A stretch of 64,000 nucleotides of DNA from SB15 sp964639245 (GTDB lineage Bacteria; Chloroflexota; Anaerolineae; Aggregatilineales; J027). The notes beneath the pieces are model-generated. The model saw only the letters and a program-made list of their open reading frames with translations. It searched no databases and had not been told where the DNA came from. Below, in pieces: positions 7,844 to 16,623 of the stretch; the stretch's first letter is position 1, and every line of letters begins with the position of its first letter. The stretch covers positions 75,177-139,176 of the forward strand of contig CAZXCU010000013.1 in the NCBI GenBank assembly GCA_964639245.1, written 5' to 3'. Position numbers and translations under genes: made by a program.

Positions 7844-9373
7844 GTGGAAAACCCTACTTCAAATGGGCGTTGGATTCTGGCTGCCACCATTTTGGCCTCT
7901 AGCATGGCCTTCATTGATGGAACAGCTTTAAATATTGTGCTTTCTGATATTCAGGATGGCCTCAACGCCTCCGGTGCGGAAATGTTGTGGATTATCAACG
8001 GTTATCTGCTGTTTTTAGCCTCGCTGATTCTGGTCGGCGGGTCGCTGGGCGATCATTTCGGGCGCAAGCGCGTTTTTGCCATTGGCATTGGCTTGTTTAC
8101 CCTCGCTTCGTTTTTGTGCGGCATCGCGCCCAACACCCTCTTGATGATTGTGGCACGGATGCTGCAAGGGATGGGCGGGGCGTTGATGGTGCCGGGCAGT
8201 TTGGCGATTATTTCGGCCTCTTTTCCGGTAGACCAGCGCGGTAAAGCAATTGGTACATGGTCAGCGTTTAGCAGCGTGACCACCCTTTTGGGGCCAATTA
8301 TTGGCGGCATCATGGCGGATTTGGAATTCTGGCGCGGGATTTTTTTCATTAACCTGCCACTAGCGGCGGTAGCTTTATGGATTGTGTTCAATAAAGTTCC
8401 CGAAAGCCGGGATGAGCAGGCCAAGCAGTTAGATTTTTTAGGGGCGTTTCTGGTGACAATCGGTCTTGCTGGGCTGTCGTATGGATTTATCGAAGCGCCT
8501 GAACAGGGATTTGATGCGCCACTTATTATAGGGACATTGGCGGTAGGAGTCATTGCGCTGGTTTTATTTGTGGTGGTTGAAGCCCGCAGCCCTCACCCGA
8601 TGATTCCGCTGAGTTTGTTCCAATCACGCACTTTTAGCGGCACCAATCTCATGACGTTGTTTTTGTACGGGGCGCTGTCTGTGGCTACTCTGTTTATGCC
8701 GTTGAATTTCGCTCAGGTACAGGGCTATGAACGGATTGAAATTTCATTGGCGCTGCTGCCGTTTGCACTGCTGCTCACCTTCATGTCACGTTGGGCGGGG
8801 GGATTGGTGGATAGGTATGGGCCGCGTTTGCCCCTCACGGTTGGGCCAACGATTGTTGGGGTGGGATTTTTCGCTTTAACGTTGCCCGCTTTAACCGATG
8901 GCTTTAGCGATTATTGGACGAACTTTCTACCCGCCATTTTAATCATGGGGTTGGGCATGGGTATCACGGTTGCCCCGCTCACAACGGCGGTGATGGGGTC
9001 GGTATCGTCCCGTCAAGCTGGAACTGCATCCGGGGTGAATAACGCGGTAGCAAGGACAGGCAGTGTTTTAGCCATTGCGTTGTTAGGGGCGGTGGCCTTG
9101 TTCAGTTTCCGCAGTAATTTGGATGACCAAACGCAAAATCTTGACCTATCTACCGAAGAACGTGCCGAACTGAAAAAAAATGCCTCCGATTTAGGCAATA
9201 CTGACGCGCCCGAAACGGTTGAGGCGAATACCCAAGTTGAAATCGAGTCTGCCGTTAAAGACAGTTTCATTAGCACTTTCCGCTTGGTTTTAACTATCAC
9301 GGCGGTGATTGCTTGGATTAGCGCGGCATTGGCATGGCTCACGGTTGAAAATCGGATGCAGGCAGTGGCGTAA
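7844..9373 (+). CDS. DHA2-family MFS multidrug-type exporter (14 TM)
   Basis: A 509-residue major facilitator of the EmrB/QacA type that uses the proton gradient to export small molecules. The first helix carries SSMAFIDGTALNIVL, the DHA2 motif with the membrane aspartate. GDHFGRKRVF is the motif-A loop and the motif-C region GPIIGGIMADLEFWRG follows. Fourteen hydrophobic segments can be counted. A soluble, Asp/Glu-rich loop of ~65 residues (about 425-480) before the last helix is typical for this group. It starts at a GTG with AGGA 9 nt before it. Substrate unknown. Its 3' end overlaps the convergent neighbour by 35 nt. Confidence 0.88.
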   Translation: MENPTSNGRWILAATILASSMAFIDGTALNIVLSDIQDGLNASGAEMLWIINGYLLFLASLILVGGSLGDHFGRKRVFAIGIGLFTLASFLCGIAPNTLLMIVARMLQGMGGALMVPGSLAIISASFPVDQRGKAIGTWSAFSSVTTLLGPIIGGIMADLEFWRGIFFINLPLAAVALWIVFNKVPESRDEQAKQLDFLGAFLVTIGLAGLSYGFIEAPEQGFDAPLIIGTLAVGVIALVLFVVVEARSPHPMIPLSLFQSRTFSGTNLMTLFLYGALSVATLFMPLNFAQVQGYERIEISLALLPFALLLTFMSRWAGGLVDRYGPRLPLTVGPTIVGVGFFALTLPALTDGFSDYWTNFLPAILIMGLGMGITVAPLTTAVMGSVSSRQAGTASGVNNAVARTGSVLAIALLGAVALFSFRSNLDDQTQNLDLSTEERAELKKNASDLGNTDAPETVEANTQVEIESAVKDSFISTFRLVLTITAVIAWISAALAWLTVENRMQAVA

Positions 9374-10091
9374 TGCTTAAATTTTGAATTTCCAACCACT
9401 GGGGTGTGGCTGCTTCTACCAATCCCCATCCAAACTGGCCTTGTGGCGTGACAAGCGCGTACTGGTTATCCAACCACGCCACAAAACCCATTTTTCCTGT
9501 CGGGCTGTGCGGGCTGCGATGAATGACCTGTCCGTCTATCGAAAAAACGACGGATTTTGGCAACCAATCCAATTGATAAGTATGGGATCGGGTAATATCC
9601 ATCTGATTCAAAGTGGCTTCACTCACTTTAATGGCGCGTTGACCGATAGGCCATAAGTTGCGATACCAAAAAGGCACGCGCATCAATAAAAAACTAAATG
9701 GGGCGGTGGGCAGCAGGGCAAAAAAAGGCCAGTGAGTTGCATCGATGGTAGCGGCCTTGAACCCTTGCCCACTGACTCCATAGGCAAGGGGCAAATTTAA
9801 AGGCGGGCTGCCGAAAAAATACCATGCTGCTTTGGGAAAACGGAGGCGGTAACTGGCGGGCGCAAACGGCGCATTCCAGAAGCCAAACCCGCCTGTGCCT
9901 TTAAGCTGGTCAATGGGATGGCTAAAACAGGCTGTGAGGGACAAACGCAGCGGTGCAGTATGTAAAAATTCGGCGCTGTAATCTTGTATTTGCGCGTTAC
10001 TGTACTGAGTTCGGGTGGCGGTTTGTCGCAGGAGATGCACTTTTTGTCCATCCAGCGTGACTTGCCCTGTTCCTTGTTCCAGTTTTTCCAT
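9339..10091 (-). CDS. GH16-like (concanavalin-fold) protein, no catalytic motif seen
   Basis: A 250-residue protein with a beta-jelly-roll pattern like family-16 glycoside hydrolases: GTGGFGFWNAPF, then YQLDWLPKSVVFSIDGQVIHRS (compare the usual strand pair around W-x-DG) and GKMGFVAWLDNQYA. The catalytic ExDxE of true GH16 enzymes is not visible, and no signal peptide is present. It may bind rather than cleave carbohydrate or be an intracellular relative. Its stop region overlaps the MFS gene tail-to-tail by 35 nt. Confidence 0.55.
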   Translation of the reverse strand: MEKLEQGTGQVTLDGQKVHLLRQTATRTQYSNAQIQDYSAEFLHTAPLRLSLTACFSHPIDQLKGTGGFGFWNAPFAPASYRLRFPKAAWYFFGSPPLNLPLAYGVSGQGFKAATIDATHWPFFALLPTAPFSFLLMRVPFWYRNLWPIGQRAIKVSEATLNQMDITRSHTYQLDWLPKSVVFSIDGQVIHRSPHSPTGKMGFVAWLDNQYALVTPQGQFGWGLVEAATPQWLEIQNLSITPLPASDFQP

Positions 10092-10141
10092 GATGCGCTA
10101 AAATCCCTCGTTTCATGCCAAAAAGTTAAAGGATACTTCTT

Positions 10142-10912
10142 GTGGCACGTCGAATTTTAACCGGAATTATCGGAATACCGCTTGTTATTGCTATTTTGCT
10201 TGGCCCACCGATTTTAACAGAAATTTTTATTGTGCTGGTGGGGGTGGGCATGGCGTGGGAATATGGCAATGTCACCGGACAAACCAGCCTCACAGCGCGA
10301 ACTGTGCTGATTGGCTTGGTGGTGCTGATTATTATTTTATCTGCTTTGTTGGCTGACACCGTGCTGGCTTTTGAATTTATTGTGGTCATTTTAATCACCT
10401 TGATTGTGAGCCAGACGATTTTGAGCAGCCAAATTTGGCTAGCGGTAGCCCCCATGTATCTGGGGATTGGCCTGGCGTGTGTCGTGGCGCTACGGTTGCT
10501 GGACGAAGGGCAAGAATGGCTGGTAATTCTGCTGGCAGGGACATGGGCGACCGACACGATGGCCCTGTTTGGTGGCAAAACCCTGGGCAAAACCAAACTC
10601 GCCCCGCGCATTTCGCCCGGTAAAACCCGTGAAGGCACAGCCATTGGAGTGATTTCCGGCGCAGTAGCGATTGTGATTGCGGCTGCCCTGCTCAATCTTT
10701 TAGAAAAATATACGCTGACGATTGGTCTGGCGGCGGTGCTGCTGCCCCCGCTTGCGGTGATTGGCGATTTAACCGAGTCGCGGTTAAAACGCCATTACGA
10801 CAAAAAAGATTCAGGCAGTTTGTTGCCCGGTCATGGGGGATTGCTAGATAGGGTAGACAGCACCCTTTTTACGGCGGCTGCCCTATGGTTGCTCATCGTT
10901 TTGACTACGTGA
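10142..10912 (+). CDS. cdsA: Phosphatidate cytidylyltransferase (CdsA)
   Basis: Makes CDP-diacylglycerol from phosphatidic acid and CTP in the cytoplasmic membrane, the branch point of phospholipid synthesis. The 256-residue protein is almost entirely hydrophobic with about seven membrane segments. It ends with the family signature LPGHGGLLDRVDS (the metal-binding aspartates), preceded by GDLTESRLKRHYDKKDS. Another conserved stretch is ATDTMALFGGKTLGKTKLAPRISPGKT. It starts at a GTG with AAAGGA 7-8 nt upstream and stands alone, divergent from the GH16-like gene. Confidence 0.92.
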   Translation: MARRILTGIIGIPLVIAILLGPPILTEIFIVLVGVGMAWEYGNVTGQTSLTARTVLIGLVVLIIILSALLADTVLAFEFIVVILITLIVSQTILSSQIWLAVAPMYLGIGLACVVALRLLDEGQEWLVILLAGTWATDTMALFGGKTLGKTKLAPRISPGKTREGTAIGVISGAVAIVIAAALLNLLEKYTLTIGLAAVLLPPLAVIGDLTESRLKRHYDKKDSGSLLPGHGGLLDRVDSTLFTAAALWLLIVLTT

Positions 10913-11021
10913 TTATAATTCATAAATTTTTCAAACTCAGCATGACTAAATTCCTATAAACTGTAAGTAGGTCAATATGATATAAGGTAGCGTAGATGTA
11001 ATTTAACAAGTGAGGTGTCCT

Positions 11022-11375
11022 ATGGCGAAAGCTCCTTATGCAGTGGACTTTTATGCAACGACACGCGGTCAGCATCCCATCGAAGATTATCTTGAACTGC
11101 TGACAGATAAAGAACTGGACGCGACGATGCGAACGATTAGTTTGCTCGCTGCCGCCGGCCCGCAACTCACCATTCCCCATTGTAAAAAATTACAAGGCCA
11201 CACCGCCCTGTGGGAACTTCGGGTGCGCCATGCCCACCGTCATTTTCGCATTATGTATGCCCGCACCGGCGAACGTCGCTATGTTCTGCTCCATATGATT
11301 CAAAAAGACCGGGATATCCTGCGTCCTGAAGATATTGATATTGCCGCCCGTCGCTTGCAAACATGGGTAATGTAA
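11022..11375 (+). CDS. HigB/RelE-superfamily toxin-like protein (Gp49 type)
   Basis: A 117-residue protein with the pattern of phage-derived Gp49/HigB-like proteins: FYATTRGQHPIEDYLE, KKLQGHTALWELRVRHAHRHFRIMYA and a C-terminal LLHMIQKDRDILRPEDIDIAARR. Family members are mRNA interferases that cut mRNA on the ribosome and are usually held by an HTH antitoxin encoded directly downstream. The ATG at 11022 has GAGGTG upstream; the reading frame opens 12 nt earlier without a better signal. No antitoxin follows: a terminator comes 11 nt after the stop. Confidence 0.75.
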   Translation: MAKAPYAVDFYATTRGQHPIEDYLELLTDKELDATMRTISLLAAAGPQLTIPHCKKLQGHTALWELRVRHAHRHFRIMYARTGERRYVLLHMIQKDRDILRPEDIDIAARRLQTWVM

Positions 11376-11386
11376 TATAAACAAAA

Positions 11387-11410
11387 ATGGAGCAGGCTTC
11401 CCTGCTCCAT
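11387..11410. terminator. Bidirectional terminator
   Basis: A perfect 10-bp stem ATGGAGCAGG / CCTGCTCCAT with a CTTC tetraloop. It is followed by ATATTTTT on the plus strand and preceded by AAAAA, which gives a T-run on the minus strand. It sits between the convergent toxin-like gene and the Met-rich secreted protein gene and can serve both. Confidence 0.85.
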
Positions 11411-11433
11411 ATATTTTTCGGGGAAATAACCAC

Positions 11434-11955
11434 TTACCATCCCCAATGTCCATGATGACCGCGCATTCCCTGCCCTTGCCGCATTCCACCCTGCCCCATC
11501 ATCCCGCCCCAATTCAGGCTACCATTCAGATGTTCTTGCATGTGTTCCTGCATATAGACCAGCATTTCATCGGCTTCGGCTTGGGTCATCCGACCATTTT
11601 CAACCATCCACGCCATATGTGCTTCACTGGCAGTCAGCAGGGCGGCTTCTAAGTCTGCCACCGCAACGCCCTGTGCTTCAGCGATTTCGGCAAGGGTTTT
11701 GCCACTTTGAAGTTCATCCCACAAAGCGGCTTGTTCTAGCCCTAATGTGTCGGCGGCGGCTTGCAAAATGGGCTGGTTGCCGTTCATCATCCCGCGTCCA
11801 TTCATCATGCCTCTTCCACCGCCCATACCACACGGACAACCCCACACCTCATCGGGCATATTGCCGGGGTCTTGAGCCGAAACGGTCAGCGCGCCAAAGA
11901 CCAGCACCCCGAGCAAAACAGCGATAACTGCGAAGATTTTTTGATTGCGTTTCAT
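11434..11955 (-). CDS. Secreted Met/Gly/His-rich protein (putative metal-binding)
   Basis: A 173-residue protein with an N-terminal signal peptide (MKRNQKIFAVIAVLLGVLVFGALTVSA). Then comes a Met/Gly/Cys-rich part (CPCGMGGGRGMMNGRGMM), two helical segments of the form LGLEQAALWDELQSGKTLAEIA that recall DUF2680-like repeats, and a Met/His/Trp-rich tail (MRQGQGMRGHHGHWGW). Met, His and Cys clusters suggest copper or silver binding outside the membrane; this is inferred from composition only. It is the third gene of a minus-strand unit with a response regulator and a sensor kinase, 75 nt after the kinase, with GAGGATC as ribosome-binding site. Confidence 0.7.
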   Translation of the reverse strand: MKRNQKIFAVIAVLLGVLVFGALTVSAQDPGNMPDEVWGCPCGMGGGRGMMNGRGMMNGNQPILQAAADTLGLEQAALWDELQSGKTLAEIAEAQGVAVADLEAALLTASEAHMAWMVENGRMTQAEADEMLVYMQEHMQEHLNGSLNWGGMMGQGGMRQGQGMRGHHGHWGW

Positions 11956-12030
11956 GATAGATCCTCATTTCAACTTTGTTTGTTACCCAAGAGTTTGCCA
12001 GATCTATTTGAAGGTTGTTTTGCGGGAATA

Positions 12031-13164
12031 TTAAGTTTTGGAGAAGTTTTCCTGACGGATGGGCAGGGTAAAGTGAAACGTGCTGCCCCGATTCAACCCG
12101 TCACTTTCCGCCCAGATTTTTCCGCCGTGGGCTTCAACCAAGTGTTTAGCAATGGTCAACCCCAAACCGCTGCCTCCGCTTTCCCGTGAACGGGATTTAT
12201 CGACACGGTAAAACCGCATAAAAATCAACGACAGCGCTTCTGGTGTCAGGCCGATTCCGGTATCTTGGACGCTAAAATGGAGCAGCGAGTCTTGGGGTGT
12301 CAAGTTCAAGTGAACTTGTCCACCTGACGGAGTGTAATGCAAGGCATTACTGAGCAAATTCAAAATTACCTGGCTCATGCGGTCAGCATCCCCGGCAAAA
12401 TAAGCGGGTGATGGGGGGAAATGGGTGGTCAGGGCGATATTTTTTTCCTCAAATTGTGGAGAAAGCCACTCCACCGCCGCGTTGAGAAGCTGGGTTGCTT
12501 CACAGGTATCTTGTTTGAGATGCAGTTGGCCTGCTTCAGCGCGGGACAGTTGTTGCAAATCCTGAACCAAACGCTGCAAGCGCCGCACTTCCTGCTGCAT
12601 CTGCTGGTAGGTTTCTGGCGTTTCCGCCAATACTCTGTCCTGTAAGCCTTCCAGATAAGCGTTCAGGCTGGCAAGCGGGGTTTTCAGTTCATGGGTGACA
12701 TCCGCTAAAAGCTGCTGGCGCATCGTTTCTGTTTGGGCAAGGGTGGTCGCCATCTGGTTAAAACTTGTGGTCAATTCTCCCAATTCATCATTGGAGGAGG
12801 GGGCGATGGGGGTGGTATAACTGCCAGAGGCAATTTGATGGCTGGCTTGGTTTAACAGGCGAATCGGACGGGTGATACGCTGGCTAATCAAAAAACTCAT
12901 GCCCACCGCGATGAGCGACGCAAACAAACTGGAACGAACCAGGGCGGTATTCACTGATTGGCGAAATTGGGCATCCAGTTCTTCAATCAGGCGTGTTTGT
13001 CCGGTACGCTGCCGATGTCCCTGCCCCATTCCCATCGCATTGTTATTCATCATCTGGTGGGTAAATTCCGTTGGTGCAGTGTAAGCTGTAGACAGCACAA
13101 TCACCCCCGCCCCGACCAACACGACCAGCAAATAGGAAAAAAACAGCTTCCAGACGAGTTTCAT
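12031..13164 (-). CDS. Two-component sensor histidine kinase with Met-rich sensor loop
   Basis: A 377-residue membrane kinase. TM1 is about 7-29 and TM2 about 78-96, with a short extracytoplasmic part between them that holds HQMMNNNAMGMGQGH. A HAMP domain follows (about 97-148), then HisKA with the phospho-acceptor H158 in DVTHELKTP, and the HATPase domain with the N box NLLSNALHY, G1 DTGIGL and G2 SGGSGLGL. The Met/His cluster in the sensor loop fits detection of copper-like metals (compare CusS), though the fold here is different and short. Overlaps the response regulator gene by 4 nt. Confidence 0.88.
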   Translation of the reverse strand: MKLVWKLFFSYLLVVLVGAGVIVLSTAYTAPTEFTHQMMNNNAMGMGQGHRQRTGQTRLIEELDAQFRQSVNTALVRSSLFASLIAVGMSFLISQRITRPIRLLNQASHQIASGSYTTPIAPSSNDELGELTTSFNQMATTLAQTETMRQQLLADVTHELKTPLASLNAYLEGLQDRVLAETPETYQQMQQEVRRLQRLVQDLQQLSRAEAGQLHLKQDTCEATQLLNAAVEWLSPQFEEKNIALTTHFPPSPAYFAGDADRMSQVILNLLSNALHYTPSGGQVHLNLTPQDSLLHFSVQDTGIGLTPEALSLIFMRFYRVDKSRSRESGGSGLGLTIAKHLVEAHGGKIWAESDGLNRGSTFHFTLPIRQENFSKT

Positions 13165-13850
13165 GTCGCTTCATCCTCAAAGCGGTAGCCAATCCCGCGC
13201 ACGGTCTGGATAAACTGCGGGGCAGTCGGGTCGGGTTCCAATTTTTGGCGTAAATGCCGGATATGCACATCCACCACCCGTTCATCCCCATAATAATCAT
13301 AGCCCCAGACATCATGGAGAAGTTGTTCGCGGGTTAGCACGATATGCGCGTTTTTGATGAAGGTTTGCAGCAGTTTAAATTCCAGCGCGGTTAATTCAAT
13401 TTCTTCTGCCTCCCGCCAGACTTTAAATTTTTGCAAATCCACCCGCAGATGAGGAAATTGATAGACAGATTTTTCATCGGTAGCGGGGGCGCGTCCACGC
13501 CGCAAAATGGCTTTGACCCGTGCAACCAATTCACGCGGGCTAAAGGGTTTGGTCAGGTAATCATCTGCCCCTACCGTGAGACCCACTACGCGGTCTATTT
13601 CTTCCGATTTCGCCGTCAGCAGCAGAACGTAGACATCGGATTCACGGCGAATGTGCTGCAACAGCGTTAGCCCATCCATGCCGGGTAGCATAATGTCCAG
13701 AATCAGCAAATCGGGTTGGTAGCGATGAAAAGCCGCCAGCGCTTGTTCACCATTCTGGGCGGTGTGGGTGGTGTAGCCCTCTGTTTGCAGATAGGCTTCA
13801 ACGACCTTCAGGATAGTCAGTTCATCATCAACAATCAGAATTGTGGTCAT
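13161..13850 (-). CDS. OmpR/PhoB-family response regulator
   Basis: A 229-residue regulator. The receiver domain has the acidic pair in IVDDE, the phosphorylated aspartate D52 in LILDIMLPGMDG, and the conserved lysine in LLTAKSEE. The C-terminal winged helix carries LTALEFKLLQTF, VLTREQLLHDVWGYDYYGDERVVDVHIRHLRQKLEPDP. I begin it at the ATG at 13850 because AAGAGG lies 8 nt upstream and the protein then starts MTTILIVDDE; the open frame extends 24 codons further but without support. It probably controls its own operon in response to the Met-rich kinase. Confidence 0.92.
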   Translation of the reverse strand: MTTILIVDDELTILKVVEAYLQTEGYTTHTAQNGEQALAAFHRYQPDLLILDIMLPGMDGLTLLQHIRRESDVYVLLLTAKSEEIDRVVGLTVGADDYLTKPFSPRELVARVKAILRRGRAPATDEKSVYQFPHLRVDLQKFKVWREAEEIELTALEFKLLQTFIKNAHIVLTREQLLHDVWGYDYYGDERVVDVHIRHLRQKLEPDPTAPQFIQTVRGIGYRFEDEAT

Positions 13851-13937
13851 GAGATACCTCTTGCACCCATTGTATGAAACTTTGCGGGTGCAAGGGGCTT
13901 TTGATGAGGTTTGACAGGGCAAGACGTGCTAGGGTGC

Positions 13938-16412
13938 TTATGCCCTACCGAACCATTTTTGAAATTTGCGACGGATAAACGCCATCCGTGCCTCTGACCA
14001 TGCCAATTTTGCTTCGGTTTCATCAGCCGTTTTGTCGGTTATGCGCGGTGGAGCAAATCGATTTTCGACGTACATTTCGGTAATGTCGTTAATCGGTTTT
14101 TTGCCATCCGGTACATTTTTAACCAGTTCAAGACGGCGTTCTTCCGGCGTTTCTTCCGGTGTTAAGCGAATCCCTAGCCAACCGCCGTAAATCGCCATCC
14201 GCGCGTAGGCTTTTTCGACAAGGGTGAGTCCACCCAAGCCCCGATGCTCAACCCACCAGATGGTGAACAGCACCCCACCTGCCAAGAGAAACACGGTAAT
14301 CACCAGCACGAGAATCAGCCAGAAAAGAATTTGCAAAATCCCCGAATTGCTGTCCGAATCGACCTGAGTTTCCTGTGGGGGAAGGGGCGGAATCGGAGTC
14401 GGGGTGGGGGTTGGCGTTGCAGTGGGCGGATTCAAGGGGTCTTGTTCCGGTTGCTGAGGAGTCGGGGTGGGCGTTTGTTGCGCCTGTTCGGGTTGCGGTG
14501 TGTTCGATGGAACTGCGGTGGGGGTCGCGGTTGGGAAAGGAGTCGCGGTCACGTTGGGCGGTTCGGGGGTGTTATCGCCCTGACGTTCGAGGGGTTGTTC
14601 ATCGGCAGTGGGTTCAAATTCCACCCAGCCATGACCGGGAAAATAGACTTCGACCCAGGTATGAGCATCTCGTTCGCGGACGAGATAGGTATTGGTGGCG
14701 GGGTCAAATTCTCCCTGTGAAAATCCGGCTGCCATACGTGCCGGAATCCCTTCCGAACGCAGCATCAAAATCATGGCGGAGGCGTAATAATTGCAATAGC
14801 CTTCTTTGAGGTCAAACACGGCCCAATCCACCGGGTCAACATTGGGTGGCGGGGTGGGAATCGATTCGTTATATGTGATGTTTTGCCGCAGCCAACGTTC
14901 AATCGCTTTGGCTTTGTCATACGGAGTTGCCGCACCGGTGGAGAGAATAATATCTTGGGTGGTCTGGCGTAAACGCGCTGTAACTTGTTCTGTTCCCTGT
15001 AAATATTTGTCTGTGACCCACTGCGGATACTCTGTTCCAGCCCCGCGCAGGGCATCCGCCCCCGCCACGCTCACCGAAGAAATCATCGAATAGGTGTCAT
15101 CAACGCGGATCGGCTCAATCGCTTTGGCGATGGCTGCATCCGTTTCCAAGCCCTGATTGACACAATCAAAGGTTCCCGGCGCGGTTACACAGTCCAATTC
15201 GACTTTGGCGGGCAAACCAAATTCAATCGGTTGGGGAACCGCATAAATCAAATTGTTGGCGGTGAGCAACACCCGATAGGTTTGTTCGACGGTGGTACGA
15301 CTGCCGGGTAGGGTTTCGCCAATATTCAACTGCAAACCTTCGTCCTCTTTGGTGGCTCGCACCGAACGGCTGTGATCCCATCCCCCGGCGATATAGGTAT
15401 CAAAAACGGTGGAACGCCAGTAATATCGAACGGCGGGTGAATTGGCGACGGTTACTTCTAACACAGGCCGTTCACCCAGTTGAATCGCCCCGCCCAGTTC
15501 CAGCCTGTCTCCCCCATAATATTCCGGGCTGGACACACCGGTACTTTCCAGCTTAGAAAACAGCCGATTCCAGACTTCAGTAAAGCGCGAAATGCTGTCT
15601 AAAAAGGCTTGGGAACGCTCCAGATTGTCACGGTCATTCCCGTTGGGCAGCAAAAACCCGATGAGGACAAACACCAGCGCCAACATCGCCCCGATTCGCA
15701 AAAAATATTTCCGCACATTGCGCGAATATTTGACCCGATTACGATACCACTCATATTCACGGGCATCGACATGGGAACGCACCACCAGCAGCATTGCCAG
15801 AAAAACATAGGCGATGAGGAAAAATTCGAGACGGGCTTTGCCATCATAGGAATAATTGTTAATAACCAGCACCATGCCGGGTGGAATGACTGCCCGCCAC
15901 ACACGATCAAGGCGGAAAACATGCCATGTGGCATTATGCCCCAAAAACCACAGCACAATAGCGAGGAAAAACACAAATACTGCGTTGTCTGTGCCTGCCC
16001 CACCTTCCGAAATCGTACCAAACCAATCGCTGGTACGCTGGAGAAAATCGACAGTACGACTCACCGGATCTGCACCATCGGCAAGAAAAATAATCATTGT
16101 GCCGAAAATGACGAACATGCCGTAAAAGCTACTCAAAATAATAGCCAGCAGTTCAGACAGCCGACTCCATGCCAGCACGTAGCCAAAAGTCACCGAAGCC
16201 GACACAATCAGAATCAGCGTGAGCATCCCGTCCGCCCAATCTGCGGTGGTTAAGGCCAAAACAGGCAGCACCATCAGCGCCCACACAATGAACATCGCCG
16301 TAAAATCGCCGCGTGCATACATCTGCCGGAGCGTATTTCGCATCCGTTTTGACCAGCGCTGAAAGGGATTTAAAGGCGGGGGTGGGGTTTTGCGACGCGG
16401 CGGTTTTGCCAT
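13938..16412 (-). CDS. Transglutaminase-like membrane protein (TgpA type)
   Basis: An 824-residue protein. N-terminal membrane helices (six or so within the first 250 residues) resemble the DUF3488 part of TgpA. An extracytoplasmic transglutaminase-like domain follows, with the nucleophile in EGYCNYYASAM, the histidine in DAHTWVEVYFPGHGW, and WVEFEPT at the third position. A Thr/Pro-rich linker, one further TM helix and a short cytoplasmic tail (DUF4129-like) come next. Papain/transglutaminase-fold proteins of this class act on surface proteins. The start at 16412 has GGAG 6 nt before the ATG. In other bacteria a MoxR ATPase and a DUF58 gene are neighbours; neither is here. Confidence 0.82.
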   Translation of the reverse strand: MAKPPRRKTPPPPLNPFQRWSKRMRNTLRQMYARGDFTAMFIVWALMVLPVLALTTADWADGMLTLILIVSASVTFGYVLAWSRLSELLAIILSSFYGMFVIFGTMIIFLADGADPVSRTVDFLQRTSDWFGTISEGGAGTDNAVFVFFLAIVLWFLGHNATWHVFRLDRVWRAVIPPGMVLVINNYSYDGKARLEFFLIAYVFLAMLLVVRSHVDAREYEWYRNRVKYSRNVRKYFLRIGAMLALVFVLIGFLLPNGNDRDNLERSQAFLDSISRFTEVWNRLFSKLESTGVSSPEYYGGDRLELGGAIQLGERPVLEVTVANSPAVRYYWRSTVFDTYIAGGWDHSRSVRATKEDEGLQLNIGETLPGSRTTVEQTYRVLLTANNLIYAVPQPIEFGLPAKVELDCVTAPGTFDCVNQGLETDAAIAKAIEPIRVDDTYSMISSVSVAGADALRGAGTEYPQWVTDKYLQGTEQVTARLRQTTQDIILSTGAATPYDKAKAIERWLRQNITYNESIPTPPPNVDPVDWAVFDLKEGYCNYYASAMILMLRSEGIPARMAAGFSQGEFDPATNTYLVRERDAHTWVEVYFPGHGWVEFEPTADEQPLERQGDNTPEPPNVTATPFPTATPTAVPSNTPQPEQAQQTPTPTPQQPEQDPLNPPTATPTPTPTPIPPLPPQETQVDSDSNSGILQILFWLILVLVITVFLLAGGVLFTIWWVEHRGLGGLTLVEKAYARMAIYGGWLGIRLTPEETPEERRLELVKNVPDGKKPINDITEMYVENRFAPPRITDKTADETEAKLAWSEARMAFIRRKFQKWFGRA

Positions 16413-16623
16413 GAACTGCTCCGTTAAAGTGAAACTTTGTCTTTTGCATTGTACGGGCAAAGCGCAAAAAATGGCTACCGTCGCTCGGCCTACGTTTCAA
16501 TTATCCAGCGTAAGGAAAGTGTTAGAAAGAAGTTAGCCTCCTGTGATAGAGACGTAGCACCCGCGTCAAGTGATAAGTGTTAAGAACTTGTAAATTTAAG
16601 GTATAAATACGGGAGATACGGTG

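Noticed and set aside
15609..16253. A 214-codon plus-strand frame opposite the transglutaminase-like gene
   Set aside because: Antisense shadow; the minus-strand gene has clear TM helices and motifs.
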